A stretch of DNA of 64,000 nt. Source: Microbacterium sp. ABRD28 (GTDB lineage: Bacteria > Actinomycetota > Actinomycetes > Actinomycetales > Microbacteriaceae). Every line of letters starts with the position of its first letter. The stretch's first letter is position 1. Below are positions 45,986-53,663 of this stretch, in pieces. The translations under genes and the position numbers were made by a program. A model generated the notes under the pieces. The model was not told where the DNA came from and did no database searches. It saw only the letters and a program-made list of their open reading frames with translations. The stretch spans positions 372,001 through 436,000 of the forward strand of contig NZ_CP031015.1 of the NCBI RefSeq assembly GCF_003850245.1, in the 5' to 3' direction.

Positions 45986-46930
45986 ATGTTCGACAGTGAC
46001 CTCCCGTACGAGGACTGGCTTGCGACCAAAGAGACCGTCCATCGGTTCGCCCAGATCGTGGGCAAGCTCCGCCTGTCGCTGAGCGTCCGACGCAATCACT
46101 GGTGGAACGTCCCCTTCCACCTCACGGCCTCAGGCATCACCACCCGCCCGATGGGCACGGAGCCCACCTTCGCCGTCGATCTCGACTTCCTCGACCACCG
46201 GGCCCTCGTCACGACCACCTCCGGAGATCGCGCCTCCTTCGGGCTCGCGGGCCGGAGCGTGGCGACGTTCCATGCCGAGTTCGTGCGAGTGCTCGACGGC
46301 TTCGGCATCGACACCTCGGCCATCCGCGAGGCCGCGCCCTTCGATCTCCCCGACGCCGACCGCCGCTTCGCCGATGACACGGAGCACGACGTCTACGACC
46401 CGGCAGCCGCAACCCGGTACTTCCGCACGCTGAGCGACGCCGGACTCACGCTGGAGGAGTTCGCGGCGCGGTTCTCGGGCAAGACCAGTCCGGTCCACCA
46501 CTTCTGGCACACCTTCGACATCGCCCTCACCCGCTTCGCCGATGCCTCGGTCGAGCACGGCGCCGAGACCGACCCCGTCACGCGGGAGGCGTACTCCCGT
46601 GAGGTGACCAGTTTCGGCTTCTGGTTCGGGGACGCGCAGGTGCCCTACCCCGCGTTCTACGCCTACACCTCGCCCGAACCCGAGGGCCTGGCCGCAACAC
46701 CGCTGCCGGCGGGCGCGGAGTGGGCGTCGCGAGGCTCCTCGCATCTTGCGATCTACCCGCTGCGCGCAGCCCGCGCGACAGGGGATCCCCGGGCGGCGGC
46801 CCTGGACTTCTTCGAGACGGCCTACCTCGCCGGCGCGAGGCTGGCGGGCTGGGACATCGAGCGCTACCGGTGCGTCGACGGCGTCACCGATCCCCATCTC
46901 TCGGCGTCGGCGGGCGCGCCTCGGCACTGA
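45986..46930 (+). CDS. DUF5996 family protein
   Basis: 314 residues. Start ATG 45986, 13 bp after tRNA-Gly. Recognisable blocks: VGKLRLSLSVRRNHWWNVPF, SPVHHFWHTFDIALTRFA, FGFWFGDAQVPYPAFYAYT and DFFETAYLAGARLAGWD. The family is widespread and uncharacterised; clusters of Trp/His residues hint at a binding pocket but I cannot name a ligand. The 3' end overlaps the convergent GntR gene by 47 bp. Confidence 0.82.
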   Translation: MFDSDLPYEDWLATKETVHRFAQIVGKLRLSLSVRRNHWWNVPFHLTASGITTRPMGTEPTFAVDLDFLDHRALVTTTSGDRASFGLAGRSVATFHAEFVRVLDGFGIDTSAIREAAPFDLPDADRRFADDTEHDVYDPAAATRYFRTLSDAGLTLEEFAARFSGKTSPVHHFWHTFDIALTRFADASVEHGAETDPVTREAYSREVTSFGFWFGDAQVPYPAFYAYTSPEPEGLAATPLPAGAEWASRGSSHLAIYPLRAARATGDPRAAALDFFETAYLAGARLAGWDIERYRCVDGVTDPHLSASAGAPRH

Positions 46931-47564
46931 CCGGCAGGGTATGCCAGGTCTCGTAGGCCATCGCGGCCGCGGCGGCGGCATCCTGCTTCTCGCACAGCGC
47001 GATGAAGCGCTCGTGGCGCTCCGCAGCCGCCGGCGCGTCACTGCCGAAGCGCAGGCGCTCGGCGCGGCGGACGATCGGACCGAACTGCTCGAGCACGGTC
47101 ACGACGGCGGCATTGCCGAGCACCTCGATGGGAACGGCGTGCAGCTCGTCGTCGGCGTCGAGGGCTGCCGAGACGTCGCCGCGCTCCGCCGCGGCGGTGA
47201 AACGGCGATTGGCGTCGCGCATGCGGGCGATGTCGGCCGGAGTGAGCCGCCCCACCGTCTCGCGGACCGCGAGTTCGTGCATGGCGGCGACGACGTCGCG
47301 CGCATCGCGGAGCGCGGACTGCTCGATGGGACTCACGGTGGTCGAGCGACCCGGCTGCGACACGACCAGTCCGCTGCCGCTGAGTCGCAGCAGCGCTTCG
47401 CGCACCGGGGTGCGGCTCACACCGAGCCACGCGGCGAGGTCGCCGTCCCTCAGCTGCTCGCCGGGTTCGAAGGTGCCGTCGACGATGGCGTCACGGAGGC
47501 GCCGGTAGACGTCATCGCGGAGCAGGCTGCGCGGAAGCGACGAGGAGGCGGCAGGGATCGGCAC
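46884..47564 (-). CDS. GntR-family regulator (FadR/VanR type)
   Basis: 226 residues. Winged helix: LLRDDVYRRLRDAIVDGTF, EPGEQLRDGDLAAWLGVSRTP and VREALLRLSGSGLV. The FCD-like helical domain contains MHELAVRETVGRLT, DELHAVPIEVLGN and ERHERFIALCEK. GTG start. An inverted repeat, GCACAC-A-GTGTGC, lies just upstream. The adjacent EamA exporter gene on the same strand is separated by that site and may be a target, along with autoregulation. Confidence 0.85.
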   Translation of the reverse strand: MPIPAASSSLPRSLLRDDVYRRLRDAIVDGTFEPGEQLRDGDLAAWLGVSRTPVREALLRLSGSGLVVSQPGRSTTVSPIEQSALRDARDVVAAMHELAVRETVGRLTPADIARMRDANRRFTAAAERGDVSAALDADDELHAVPIEVLGNAAVVTVLEQFGPIVRRAERLRFGSDAPAAAERHERFIALCEKQDAAAAAAMAYETWHTLPVSAEARPPTPRDGDR

Positions 47565-47574
47565 CTGACATATT

Positions 47575-47587
47575 GCACACAGTGTGC
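47575..47587. promoter_or_regulatory. Operator-like inverted repeat before the GntR gene
   Basis: GCACAC-A-GTGTGC, with an AT-rich left flank (ATATT). It lies 11 bp upstream of the GntR start codon and resembles TGTGCA-type sites of VanR-like GntR proteins. Confidence 0.5.
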
Positions 47588-47629
47588 GGCCTGGCCGCAA
47601 CCGCGTCCCTCCCGTGCGTCGGCCTGCTG

Positions 47630-48502
47630 CTAGGGCAACGGCTCGGCTGTCTTGCGCGCAGCGCGTGCCGACGACCGCACCGCCCCGATGCTCGCCGCGA
47701 TCACGAGGGCGATGCCGACGAGCTCGAGCCAGGCGAGCTCCTGACCGAGCAGGAGGAAGCCTGCCAGGGCGGCGGTGGCCGGGGCCAGGCTCATGAGGAT
47801 GGCGAAGGCCGCCGCCGGGAGCCGGCGGAGGGCGATGAGCTCGAGCGCGTAGGGGATCGTCGACGACAGCACCGCCACCGCCGCTCCGAGCGCCAGGAGA
47901 TCCCACCGGAGGAGCGCCGACCCGGCATCCCAGACCCCGAGCGGCAGCATCACGATGGCGCCGACGGCCATGGCGATCGCCAGCCCGTCGAGCCCTCGGA
48001 ACTCGCGCCCGACGCGTGCCGACGCGAGGATGTAGAACGCCCAGCTCGCTGCGGCGCCCAGCGCGTAGAGCACCCCGATGGGATCGAGCCGGTCCCATCC
48101 CCCGCCGCCGAGCGCGACCACCCCCGCGAAGGCCAGCACCGCCCACAGCCATGCCGAGGCGCGCTTGGAGGCGACGATCGACAGGACCAGGGGGCCGAGC
48201 ACCTCGATCGTGACCGTCACCCCGAGGGCGAGGCGTTCGAGCGCGAGGTAGAACAGCCCGTTCATGAGGGCCAGTACCAGACCGAACAGGATGACGGCGC
48301 GCCACGCCGCGCGCGAATGCCCGCGGAGCGCGGGGCGGGCGATCGCCAGCAGCAGCACCGCCGAGAAGGCCAGTCGCAGCAGCACCATGCCGAGGGGCCC
48401 GACCTGCGGGAACAGCAGCACCGCGATCGAGGCACCCACCTCCTGGCAGGCCAGGCCCGCCACCACGAGGAGGACGGCGGGGCTCGGAGCCCGGGTGCTC
48501 AC
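47630..48502 (-). CDS. EamA/DMT-family exporter (RhtA-like)
   Basis: 290 residues with ten predicted membrane helices arranged as two EamA repeats. Typical blocks: GLACQEVGASIAVLLFPQVG, LMNGLFYLALERLALGVTVTI, GPLVLSIVASKR, and in repeat 2 LSSTIPYALELIALRRLPAA with LMSLAPATAALAGFLLLGQ. This group includes RhtA, which exports threonine and homoserine. Export of an amino acid or metabolite is likely. It is 13 bp downstream of the beta-lactamase-fold gene on the same strand. Confidence 0.87.
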   Translation of the reverse strand: MSTRAPSPAVLLVVAGLACQEVGASIAVLLFPQVGPLGMVLLRLAFSAVLLLAIARPALRGHSRAAWRAVILFGLVLALMNGLFYLALERLALGVTVTIEVLGPLVLSIVASKRASAWLWAVLAFAGVVALGGGGWDRLDPIGVLYALGAAASWAFYILASARVGREFRGLDGLAIAMAVGAIVMLPLGVWDAGSALLRWDLLALGAAVAVLSSTIPYALELIALRRLPAAAFAILMSLAPATAALAGFLLLGQELAWLELVGIALVIAASIGAVRSSARAARKTAEPLP

Positions 48503-48515
48503 GAGACCGGCGCGG

Positions 48516-49799
48516 TCACGGGAGGGGGCAGATCGCGTTCTGGGCGATGGCGTCGCGCTGCTGCTCGGGAGTCCAGGGCAGACCCGCCTCGGGTGCAGTC
48601 TGCCCCGACGCGGCGGGCGCCTTCGACGCGATCGCCGCGAGCTGCCAGGCCAGGAACGCCCCGATCCCGTCGGCGGCGCGCGAGTTGTTCAGCGAGACGG
48701 CGACGGTGAGTCCGGTCTGCGGGTCGGCGAAGGTGGCGGTGATGTACCCGGGGGTCGAGCCGTACTGGCCGATCATCGACCCCGCCTGGACGACGCCGCC
48801 GGCGGTGGTCTGCCACGACGGTGCCCCGTCGTACGGCGGCAGCGGGGTGTCATAGCGCTCATCGGTGTCTATTCCGAGGGCGTTGGCGGCCAGTCCCTGG
48901 GCGTAACGACCGAGATCGTCGATGGTCGTGACGACGCCGGCGTCGGTCCAGCCGAAACTCGCCGAGGCCTCGGTGATGTTCAGCGGCTCCGCGCAGTTGA
49001 CGCCGCCTTCGACATCGGGCGACCAGAGCCCGTCGAGCACGGGACCCTCGGCTGCGGGTGCAGAGGCCGACGCGCCCGGCAGGCGGGTGCCGGCCAGGTC
49101 GAGCGGATCGAAGACCTCGTCCTGCAGCACCTCGGCCGCGGAGCGACCGGTCACCCGTTCGAGAACGAGCCCGGCGAGCAGGTACCCCGAGTCGGAATCG
49201 CGGAACGCGGCGCCGGGCGTCACGTCGGCGGTCGTGCCGACACCGTATCCGGCGAGCTCCCGCGGGTTCCAGACGCGGTCGGGCGTGGTGAGGAAACTGC
49301 TCTGCAGGCGCGGTGCGTAATCTCCCAGGCCCGAGGTGCCGTCGCACAGCTGCTCGACGGTGATGTCGGCGAGGCCGGCGAAGCCCGAGACGTAGTCGGT
49401 GATGGGCGCGTCGAGGTCGATCAGTCCCCGCTCGGCGACGAGGTAGACCGCGTCGCAGGTCATGGCACGGGTCACCTGTCCGGCACGGAAGACGCTGTCG
49501 GCGGAGGTCTCCGCGCCCCCGGGTGCGGTGGTTCCGACCCCTGACACCCACGATCCGCTCCAGGGCGCCCAGACGCCCACGACGGCGCCGGATGACCCGG
49601 TGGCGGCCATCGCGAAGGTCACCGCGTCCTGCAGCTGGGTGACCATCTCGTCAGGAAGGGAGCCTTCGACCTGGGCGGGCACGTCGATCGGCACCGTGTC
49701 GTCGGGGGAGCAGGCCGTCACGCCGATGGCGACCGTACCTGCCACAACCGTCGCGAGGGCGCCACGAAGAGCGCGCGATCGATCCGAACGCAGCCGCAT
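48516..49799 (-). CDS. Lipoprotein with degenerate class C beta-lactamase fold (likely inactive)
   Basis: 427 residues. Start ATG 49799 follows GGGGGG. A lipoprotein signal ends at VTAC (Cys30). The serine beta-lactamase/DD-peptidase fold is clear, for example GYLLAGLVLERVTGRSAAEVL, but the active site is eroded. The SxxK motif is replaced by QVTR (Gln108, Arg111), and the YSN motif reads DSD (201-203). A non-catalytic, possibly peptidoglycan-binding or regulatory, envelope protein is the best inference. Confidence 0.82.
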   Translation of the reverse strand: MRLRSDRSRALRGALATVVAGTVAIGVTACSPDDTVPIDVPAQVEGSLPDEMVTQLQDAVTFAMAATGSSGAVVGVWAPWSGSWVSGVGTTAPGGAETSADSVFRAGQVTRAMTCDAVYLVAERGLIDLDAPITDYVSGFAGLADITVEQLCDGTSGLGDYAPRLQSSFLTTPDRVWNPRELAGYGVGTTADVTPGAAFRDSDSGYLLAGLVLERVTGRSAAEVLQDEVFDPLDLAGTRLPGASASAPAAEGPVLDGLWSPDVEGGVNCAEPLNITEASASFGWTDAGVVTTIDDLGRYAQGLAANALGIDTDERYDTPLPPYDGAPSWQTTAGGVVQAGSMIGQYGSTPGYITATFADPQTGLTVAVSLNNSRAADGIGAFLAWQLAAIASKAPAASGQTAPEAGLPWTPEQQRDAIAQNAICPLP

Positions 49800-49883
49800 G
49801 TCACCCCCCAGGAGCATCGTCGTCCTCGAGAATCTAAGCACACGAGGGCTGTGTGATCGCCCCGCGTCGTAGGGTGGTCAGCT

Positions 49884-50192
49884 GTGACCCACCGGTTCGA
49901 CGACGCCACCGTCGCGGCGATCCTCCGCCACATGAACGACGACCACCGTGACGACAATCTGCTGATCGTGAGCGCGTTCGGCCCGTCGGGCGCGTACCGG
50001 ACGGCACGGATGACCGGTCTCGACGGTGCGGGAGGCGAGTGGATGGCGCAGACCGACGCGGGCGACGAGGTCGCGGTGCGTGTGGACTGGCCCGGGGGCG
50101 CGATCACCGAGCGCCCCGAGGTGCGGCGCGAGATCGTGGCGCTGTACGACGAGGCGTGCCGTCGCCTCGGCGTCACGCCTCGACCGCACTGA
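49884..50192 (+). CDS. DUF2470-domain protein
   Basis: 102 residues from GTG 49884. The pattern ILRHMNDDHRDDNLLIVSAFG near 13, then RMTGLDGAGGEWMAQ and a C-terminal V.R..IVALYDEACRRLG, matches the DUF2470 domain found at the C-terminus of HugZ-type heme-utilisation proteins; the HMNDDH block is the most conserved part. Here it is a free-standing protein 68 bp upstream of heme oxygenase on the same strand. Involvement in heme or iron metabolism is inferred from this context. Confidence 0.78.
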   Translation: MTHRFDDATVAAILRHMNDDHRDDNLLIVSAFGPSGAYRTARMTGLDGAGGEWMAQTDAGDEVAVRVDWPGGAITERPEVRREIVALYDEACRRLGVTPRPH

Positions 50193-50226
50193 GCGAGGAG
50201 CGTCGCAAAGCGCCGATCGGCGCTGG

Positions 50227-50240
50227 TTAGGTGACCCTAA
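50227..50240 (+). promoter_or_regulatory. DtxR/IdeR-type iron box before heme oxygenase
   Basis: TTAGG-TGAC-CCTAA is a palindromic core that matches the central part of the DtxR box TTAGGTTAGCCTAACCTAA. It ends about 20 bp before the heme-oxygenase start codon, so iron-bound DtxR would block transcription or initiation. Confidence 0.75.
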
Positions 50241-50259
50241 GTCGCCTATGATGAGGCGC

Positions 50260-50913
50260 ATGGCCGACCCCATCCCGTTCTCGGCGGCGCTGCGCGAGCG
50301 CTCCAGCAGCGCGCACTCCTCGAGCGAGCGCTCCGGTTTCATGGCCGACCTCATCGAGGGCGCCGGAACCCGCGAGGACTACGTCGCACTGGTGGCCCAG
50401 CACTGGTTCATCTACGAAGCGCTGGAATCGGCCGCCGAGCGGATGCGCCGCGACCCCGTGGCATCCGTCTTCATCTCCGACAAACTGACCAGGCTCCCCG
50501 CCCTCGAAGCCGACCTCGCCTTCCTGCTCGGCGCCGACTGGCGAGACCGCATCAGCCCGCTGCCGACGACGCGGGCCTACGTGGAGCGCATCCGGCAGGT
50601 CGGGGCCACCTGGCCGGGCGGTTTCGTGGCGCATCACTACACCCGCTACCTCGGCGACCTGTCGGGCGGGCTGTTCATCGGGCGTCTCATGGCGCGGCGC
50701 TTCGGCTTCGAGACCAACGGCATCGGCTTCTACCTCTTCGACGAGATCGCCGACCCCCGCGGGTTCAAGGAGGTCTACCGCGAGCAGCTCGATGCCGCCC
50801 CCTGGGACGCCGACGAGCAGGAGCGCGTCATCGACGAGGTGCTGCGCGCGTATCGCTACAACACCGAGCTGTTCGACGACCTCGCCGTCGCGAAGGCGGA
50901 AGCCGTCGCCTGA
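50260..50913 (+). CDS. Biliverdin-forming heme oxygenase
   Basis: 217 residues. It has MADPIPFSAALRERSSSAHS with the proximal heme His near 20, QHWFIYEALE and the distal-helix Gly motif YLGDLSGGLFIGRLMARRFG. It opens heme to biliverdin, CO and Fe2+, a route to iron. A DtxR-type box lies in its leader and a DUF2470 protein lies upstream. In-frame ATGs at 50248 and 50251 are alternative starts; 50260 is chosen because GATGAGG precedes it, though the spacing is short. Confidence 0.92.
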   Translation: MADPIPFSAALRERSSSAHSSSERSGFMADLIEGAGTREDYVALVAQHWFIYEALESAAERMRRDPVASVFISDKLTRLPALEADLAFLLGADWRDRISPLPTTRAYVERIRQVGATWPGGFVAHHYTRYLGDLSGGLFIGRLMARRFGFETNGIGFYLFDEIADPRGFKEVYREQLDAAPWDADEQERVIDEVLRAYRYNTELFDDLAVAKAEAVA

Positions 50914-50916
50914 GGG

Positions 50917-52281
50917 TCAGGATACCGCGGGGCGGCGGACATGCTCGTGCATCCACCGGGCGACATCCGGGTCCACGCGGATGTCGCTCGGCCGGAGAGG
51001 TCGCGACAGGTAGAGCCCGTCGAGAGAGGTGAGTCTCGACAGGGCAACGTAGGTCTGGCCGGGTGCGAACGCGCCCGAGCCGAGATCGATCACCGCGCGG
51101 TCGTAGGTCTTGCCCTGCGACTTGTGGATCGTCACCGCCCACGCCAGCCGCAGCGGGAACTGCGTGAACTCGGCGACCACCTCGCGGGTGAGCGTACGGG
51201 ACCCGGCGTTGTAGGCGTAGCGGAACCTCTCCCACACCGCGGGTTCGACATCGAACTCCTGACCGTCGACCTCGACGCGCACGGTGCCGCCGGCGATGCG
51301 GGTGACCGTGCCGATCGTGCCGTTGACCCAGCGCGGCGGGTCGCCGTAGCCCTGGGTGTCGTTGCGCAGGAACATCACCTGCGCCCCCACCTTGAGCTTC
51401 AGCTCGGTGTCGGCGGGGTAGTTCGCCTCGCCCCGCCCGAAGTCGCCGTTGATCTCGGCGACCGCGGTCTGCTCGCGGCCGACGAGCTCGGTGAGGTGCC
51501 GGCGGTTGATGTTGTTGACGATGTCGTTCCGTGTGGCGAGCGTGATGATGGGGTGCTCGCCGTCGTCGGGGTGCGGGGGCGTTCGGGCACCGGTGTCGTT
51601 GAGCACCTGGGCGATGTCGGCGGTGACACGTCCGTGACGGACGGCGTTCAGCATCGCCTTGAACGCGGGGTCGGCCTGCCGGTGGATCTCGGCGAGCTCG
51701 CGCACATGCAGAGAGGCGCCGTACGCGCCGAGCTCCATGAGTCCGTCGCCGGCGACCTCGCCGGTCCACACCTTGGCGTCGAAGAACCAGAACGAGCGGT
51801 AATGGTCGCGGATGTAGCGCATCTCGTCGCCGCGGGGCGGCACGGGAGCGAGCTGATACGGGTCGCCGAACATGACGATCTGCACGCCCCCGAAGGGCTC
51901 GGCGCGTCGACCCCGCGCCTGACGGAGGGCGCGATCGATGCCGTCCATGAGGTCGGCGTTGACCATCGAGATCTCGTCGATGACCAGGGTGTCGATGGCG
52001 TTGAGGATGCGCCTGGTCGCATCGGACTGGTCGAGGTCGGTGTTCGCGATGAGCCCGATCGGAAGCCGGAACAGCGAGTGGATCGTCTGACCCTCGACGT
52101 TCAGCGCGGCGACTCCGGTCGGCGCGCAGACCGCGATCTGCTTGGCGGTGTTCCACGCCAGGTGCTGCAGCAGCGTGGACTTGCCCGTGCCGGCGCGGCC
52201 GGTGACGAAGACGTGGTCGCGGGAGTCCTCGATGAGCCGGAACAGCGCCTCCTGCTCGGCGGAGAGCGCGGGCGTGGTCAC
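50917..52281 (-). CDS. Pif1/RecD-like superfamily 1 DNA helicase
   Basis: 454 residues. Walker A VFVTGRAGTGKSTLLQHLAW near 24, then APTGVAALNVEGQTIHSLFR, Walker B VIDEISMVNADLMD, motif III VMFGDPYQLAPVPP, and C-terminal RLAWAVTIHKSQGKTYD and YVALSRLTSLDGLYL. These are the Pif1/RecD SF1B motifs, giving a 5'-3' DNA helicase. GTG start overlaps the upstream MerR gene stop (GTGA), so both are co-translated. Why a helicase is paired with a redox-type MerR is unclear. Confidence 0.87.
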   Translation of the reverse strand: MTTPALSAEQEALFRLIEDSRDHVFVTGRAGTGKSTLLQHLAWNTAKQIAVCAPTGVAALNVEGQTIHSLFRLPIGLIANTDLDQSDATRRILNAIDTLVIDEISMVNADLMDGIDRALRQARGRRAEPFGGVQIVMFGDPYQLAPVPPRGDEMRYIRDHYRSFWFFDAKVWTGEVAGDGLMELGAYGASLHVRELAEIHRQADPAFKAMLNAVRHGRVTADIAQVLNDTGARTPPHPDDGEHPIITLATRNDIVNNINRRHLTELVGREQTAVAEINGDFGRGEANYPADTELKLKVGAQVMFLRNDTQGYGDPPRWVNGTIGTVTRIAGGTVRVEVDGQEFDVEPAVWERFRYAYNAGSRTLTREVVAEFTQFPLRLAWAVTIHKSQGKTYDRAVIDLGSGAFAPGQTYVALSRLTSLDGLYLSRPLRPSDIRVDPDVARWMHEHVRRPAVS

Positions 52282-52733
52282 CGGTTCATGGTAGACGGAT
52301 GCCGCGGCTCCATGACGTCGGCGACGCTCGGCCAGCGCTTCGTGCCGGCCACCACACCCGTGACGATCTCGCGGAAGCGCGGACACGTGGAGATGTCGTG
52401 CGCTTGACAGCGCAAGGCGTGCTCGGTCATGAGGCGCGACCGCTCCATCTCGGCCATCCGCGCGGCGAGATCGGCGAGGTGGGCCTCGAGGACGCGGTGG
52501 CGCTCGGGCGCCCGATCGTCCAGCAGCACCCGGATCTGCTCCAGCGACATCCCCGCCCACTTGCCGCGCAGGATCACGGCGATGCGCACCAGATCGTCGT
52601 CGCTGTAGCGACGGCGGCCGCCGCTGTCGCGTGCCGGTGCGAGGAGACCGGCGTCCTCCCAGTGCCGCAGGACGTGGGTGGGCAGCGAGAAGCGCGCCGC
52701 CGCGTCGCCGATGGCCAGACCGCTTGACTTCAT
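52278..52733 (-). CDS. MerR-family regulator with C-terminal cysteines
   Basis: 151 residues. Helix-turn-helix: LAIGDAAARFSLPTHVLRHW and EDAGLLAPARDSGGRRRYSD, followed by the usual coiled coil. The C-terminal effector region contains Cys residues in LRCQAHDISTCPRF, as in some metal- or redox-sensing MerR proteins, though not the SoxR 2Fe-2S spacing. The start codon lies within a perfect 24-bp palindrome shared with the divergent thioredoxin-reductase-like gene. Confidence 0.85.
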   Translation of the reverse strand: MKSSGLAIGDAAARFSLPTHVLRHWEDAGLLAPARDSGGRRRYSDDDLVRIAVILRGKWAGMSLEQIRVLLDDRAPERHRVLEAHLADLAARMAEMERSRLMTEHALRCQAHDISTCPRFREIVTGVVAGTKRWPSVADVMEPRHPSTMNR

Positions 52734-52748
52734 GTCGACATGAAGTCA
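52725..52748. promoter_or_regulatory. Perfect 24-bp palindrome between MerR and TrxR-like genes
   Basis: Arms TGACTTCATG and CATGAAGTCA separated by TCGA. It contains the ATG of the MerR gene (52731-52733) and lies 39 bp before the divergent oxidoreductase start. MerR sites of this symmetry usually span the -35/-10 gap. Confidence 0.85.
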
Positions 52749-52787
52749 CACGATGAGGTCTGACGCAACCCCATTTGAGGAGGAACC

Positions 52788-53654
52788 ATGATCGACGCGA
52801 TCGTGATCGGCGGCGGACCCGCCGGCCTGCAGGCAGCTTTGACGCTGGGTCGGATGCATCGTGAGGTGCTGCTGTTCGACTCGGGCGAGTACCGCAACGG
52901 CACGGTCGACCACGCACAAAACCTCATCACGCACGACGGCCAAGCGCCCGCGGAGATCCGCCGGCTCGCGCGTGAGGAGCTCGCGGGCTACGCGACGGTG
53001 CAGGTCGTCGAGGCGACGGTGCACGCGGTCGAGGCTCGGGATGACGGCGGATTCGCCGCGATGACCGAGGACGGCGTCTTCGTCGCATCCGTCCTGATCC
53101 TCGCGACCGGCCTGCGCGACGAGCTGCCGCCGATTCCGGGGCTCGCCGAGGCGTGGGGGCGCGAGGTCGCGCACTGCCCGTTCTGCCATGGACATGAGCT
53201 CAGCGGAAAGCGCATCGGCATCCTCGGATCGGGGGCCCACGCGGCCACGCACCGGGCGATGCTCTCGCCGATCGGGTCGGAGGTCGTCGTGATCGACCCG
53301 GGCGAGGTGGCCGGCGTCGAGCGGACCGCCGACGGGCTGGTGCTGCGGCGGCGCGAGGGCGACGCCGTCGACGTCGGCGGACTCTTCGTCGCGCCGACGT
53401 CGACCCAGCGGTCGCCGTTCGCGGCGCAGCTGGGGCTTGCGACGCTGCCCTCGGGGGGCGTCGAGGTCGATGCCCTGGGCGGCACGAGCGTGTCAGGGGT
53501 GTTCGCTGCGGGCGACATGGCGCATACCGCGGCGATGCCCGGCCCGATGGCCTCGCTCGCCGTGGCGATCGCCGCCGGCCAGCTGGCCGCCGCAGCGGCC
53601 GTTCACCAGCTCGTCGCCCGCGAGATCGACGCGGAGCGGGGAACGGTTTCCTAG
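52788..53654 (+). CDS. Thioredoxin-reductase-like FAD/NAD(P)H oxidoreductase
   Basis: 288 residues. FAD motif AIVIGGGPAGLQAALTLGR, ILATGLRDELP, redox CxxC in HCPFCHGHELSG near 130, NAD(P) motif GILGSGAHAATH and the C-terminal GVFAAGDMAHT. It is shorter than TrxB (about 310) and resembles the actinobacterial subgroup often paired with MerR or small redox partners. No thioredoxin lies next to it. It would reduce a protein or small-molecule disulfide. AGGAGG precedes the ATG. Confidence 0.88.
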   Translation: MIDAIVIGGGPAGLQAALTLGRMHREVLLFDSGEYRNGTVDHAQNLITHDGQAPAEIRRLAREELAGYATVQVVEATVHAVEARDDGGFAAMTEDGVFVASVLILATGLRDELPPIPGLAEAWGREVAHCPFCHGHELSGKRIGILGSGAHAATHRAMLSPIGSEVVVIDPGEVAGVERTADGLVLRRREGDAVDVGGLFVAPTSTQRSPFAAQLGLATLPSGGVEVDALGGTSVSGVFAAGDMAHTAAMPGPMASLAVAIAAGQLAAAAAVHQLVAREIDAERGTVS

Positions 53655-53663
53655 ACTGGGCCC

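Noticed and set aside
48516..49799. Functional beta-lactamase or DD-peptidase
   Set aside because: The catalytic Ser and Lys are replaced (QVTR), so resistance should not be inferred.
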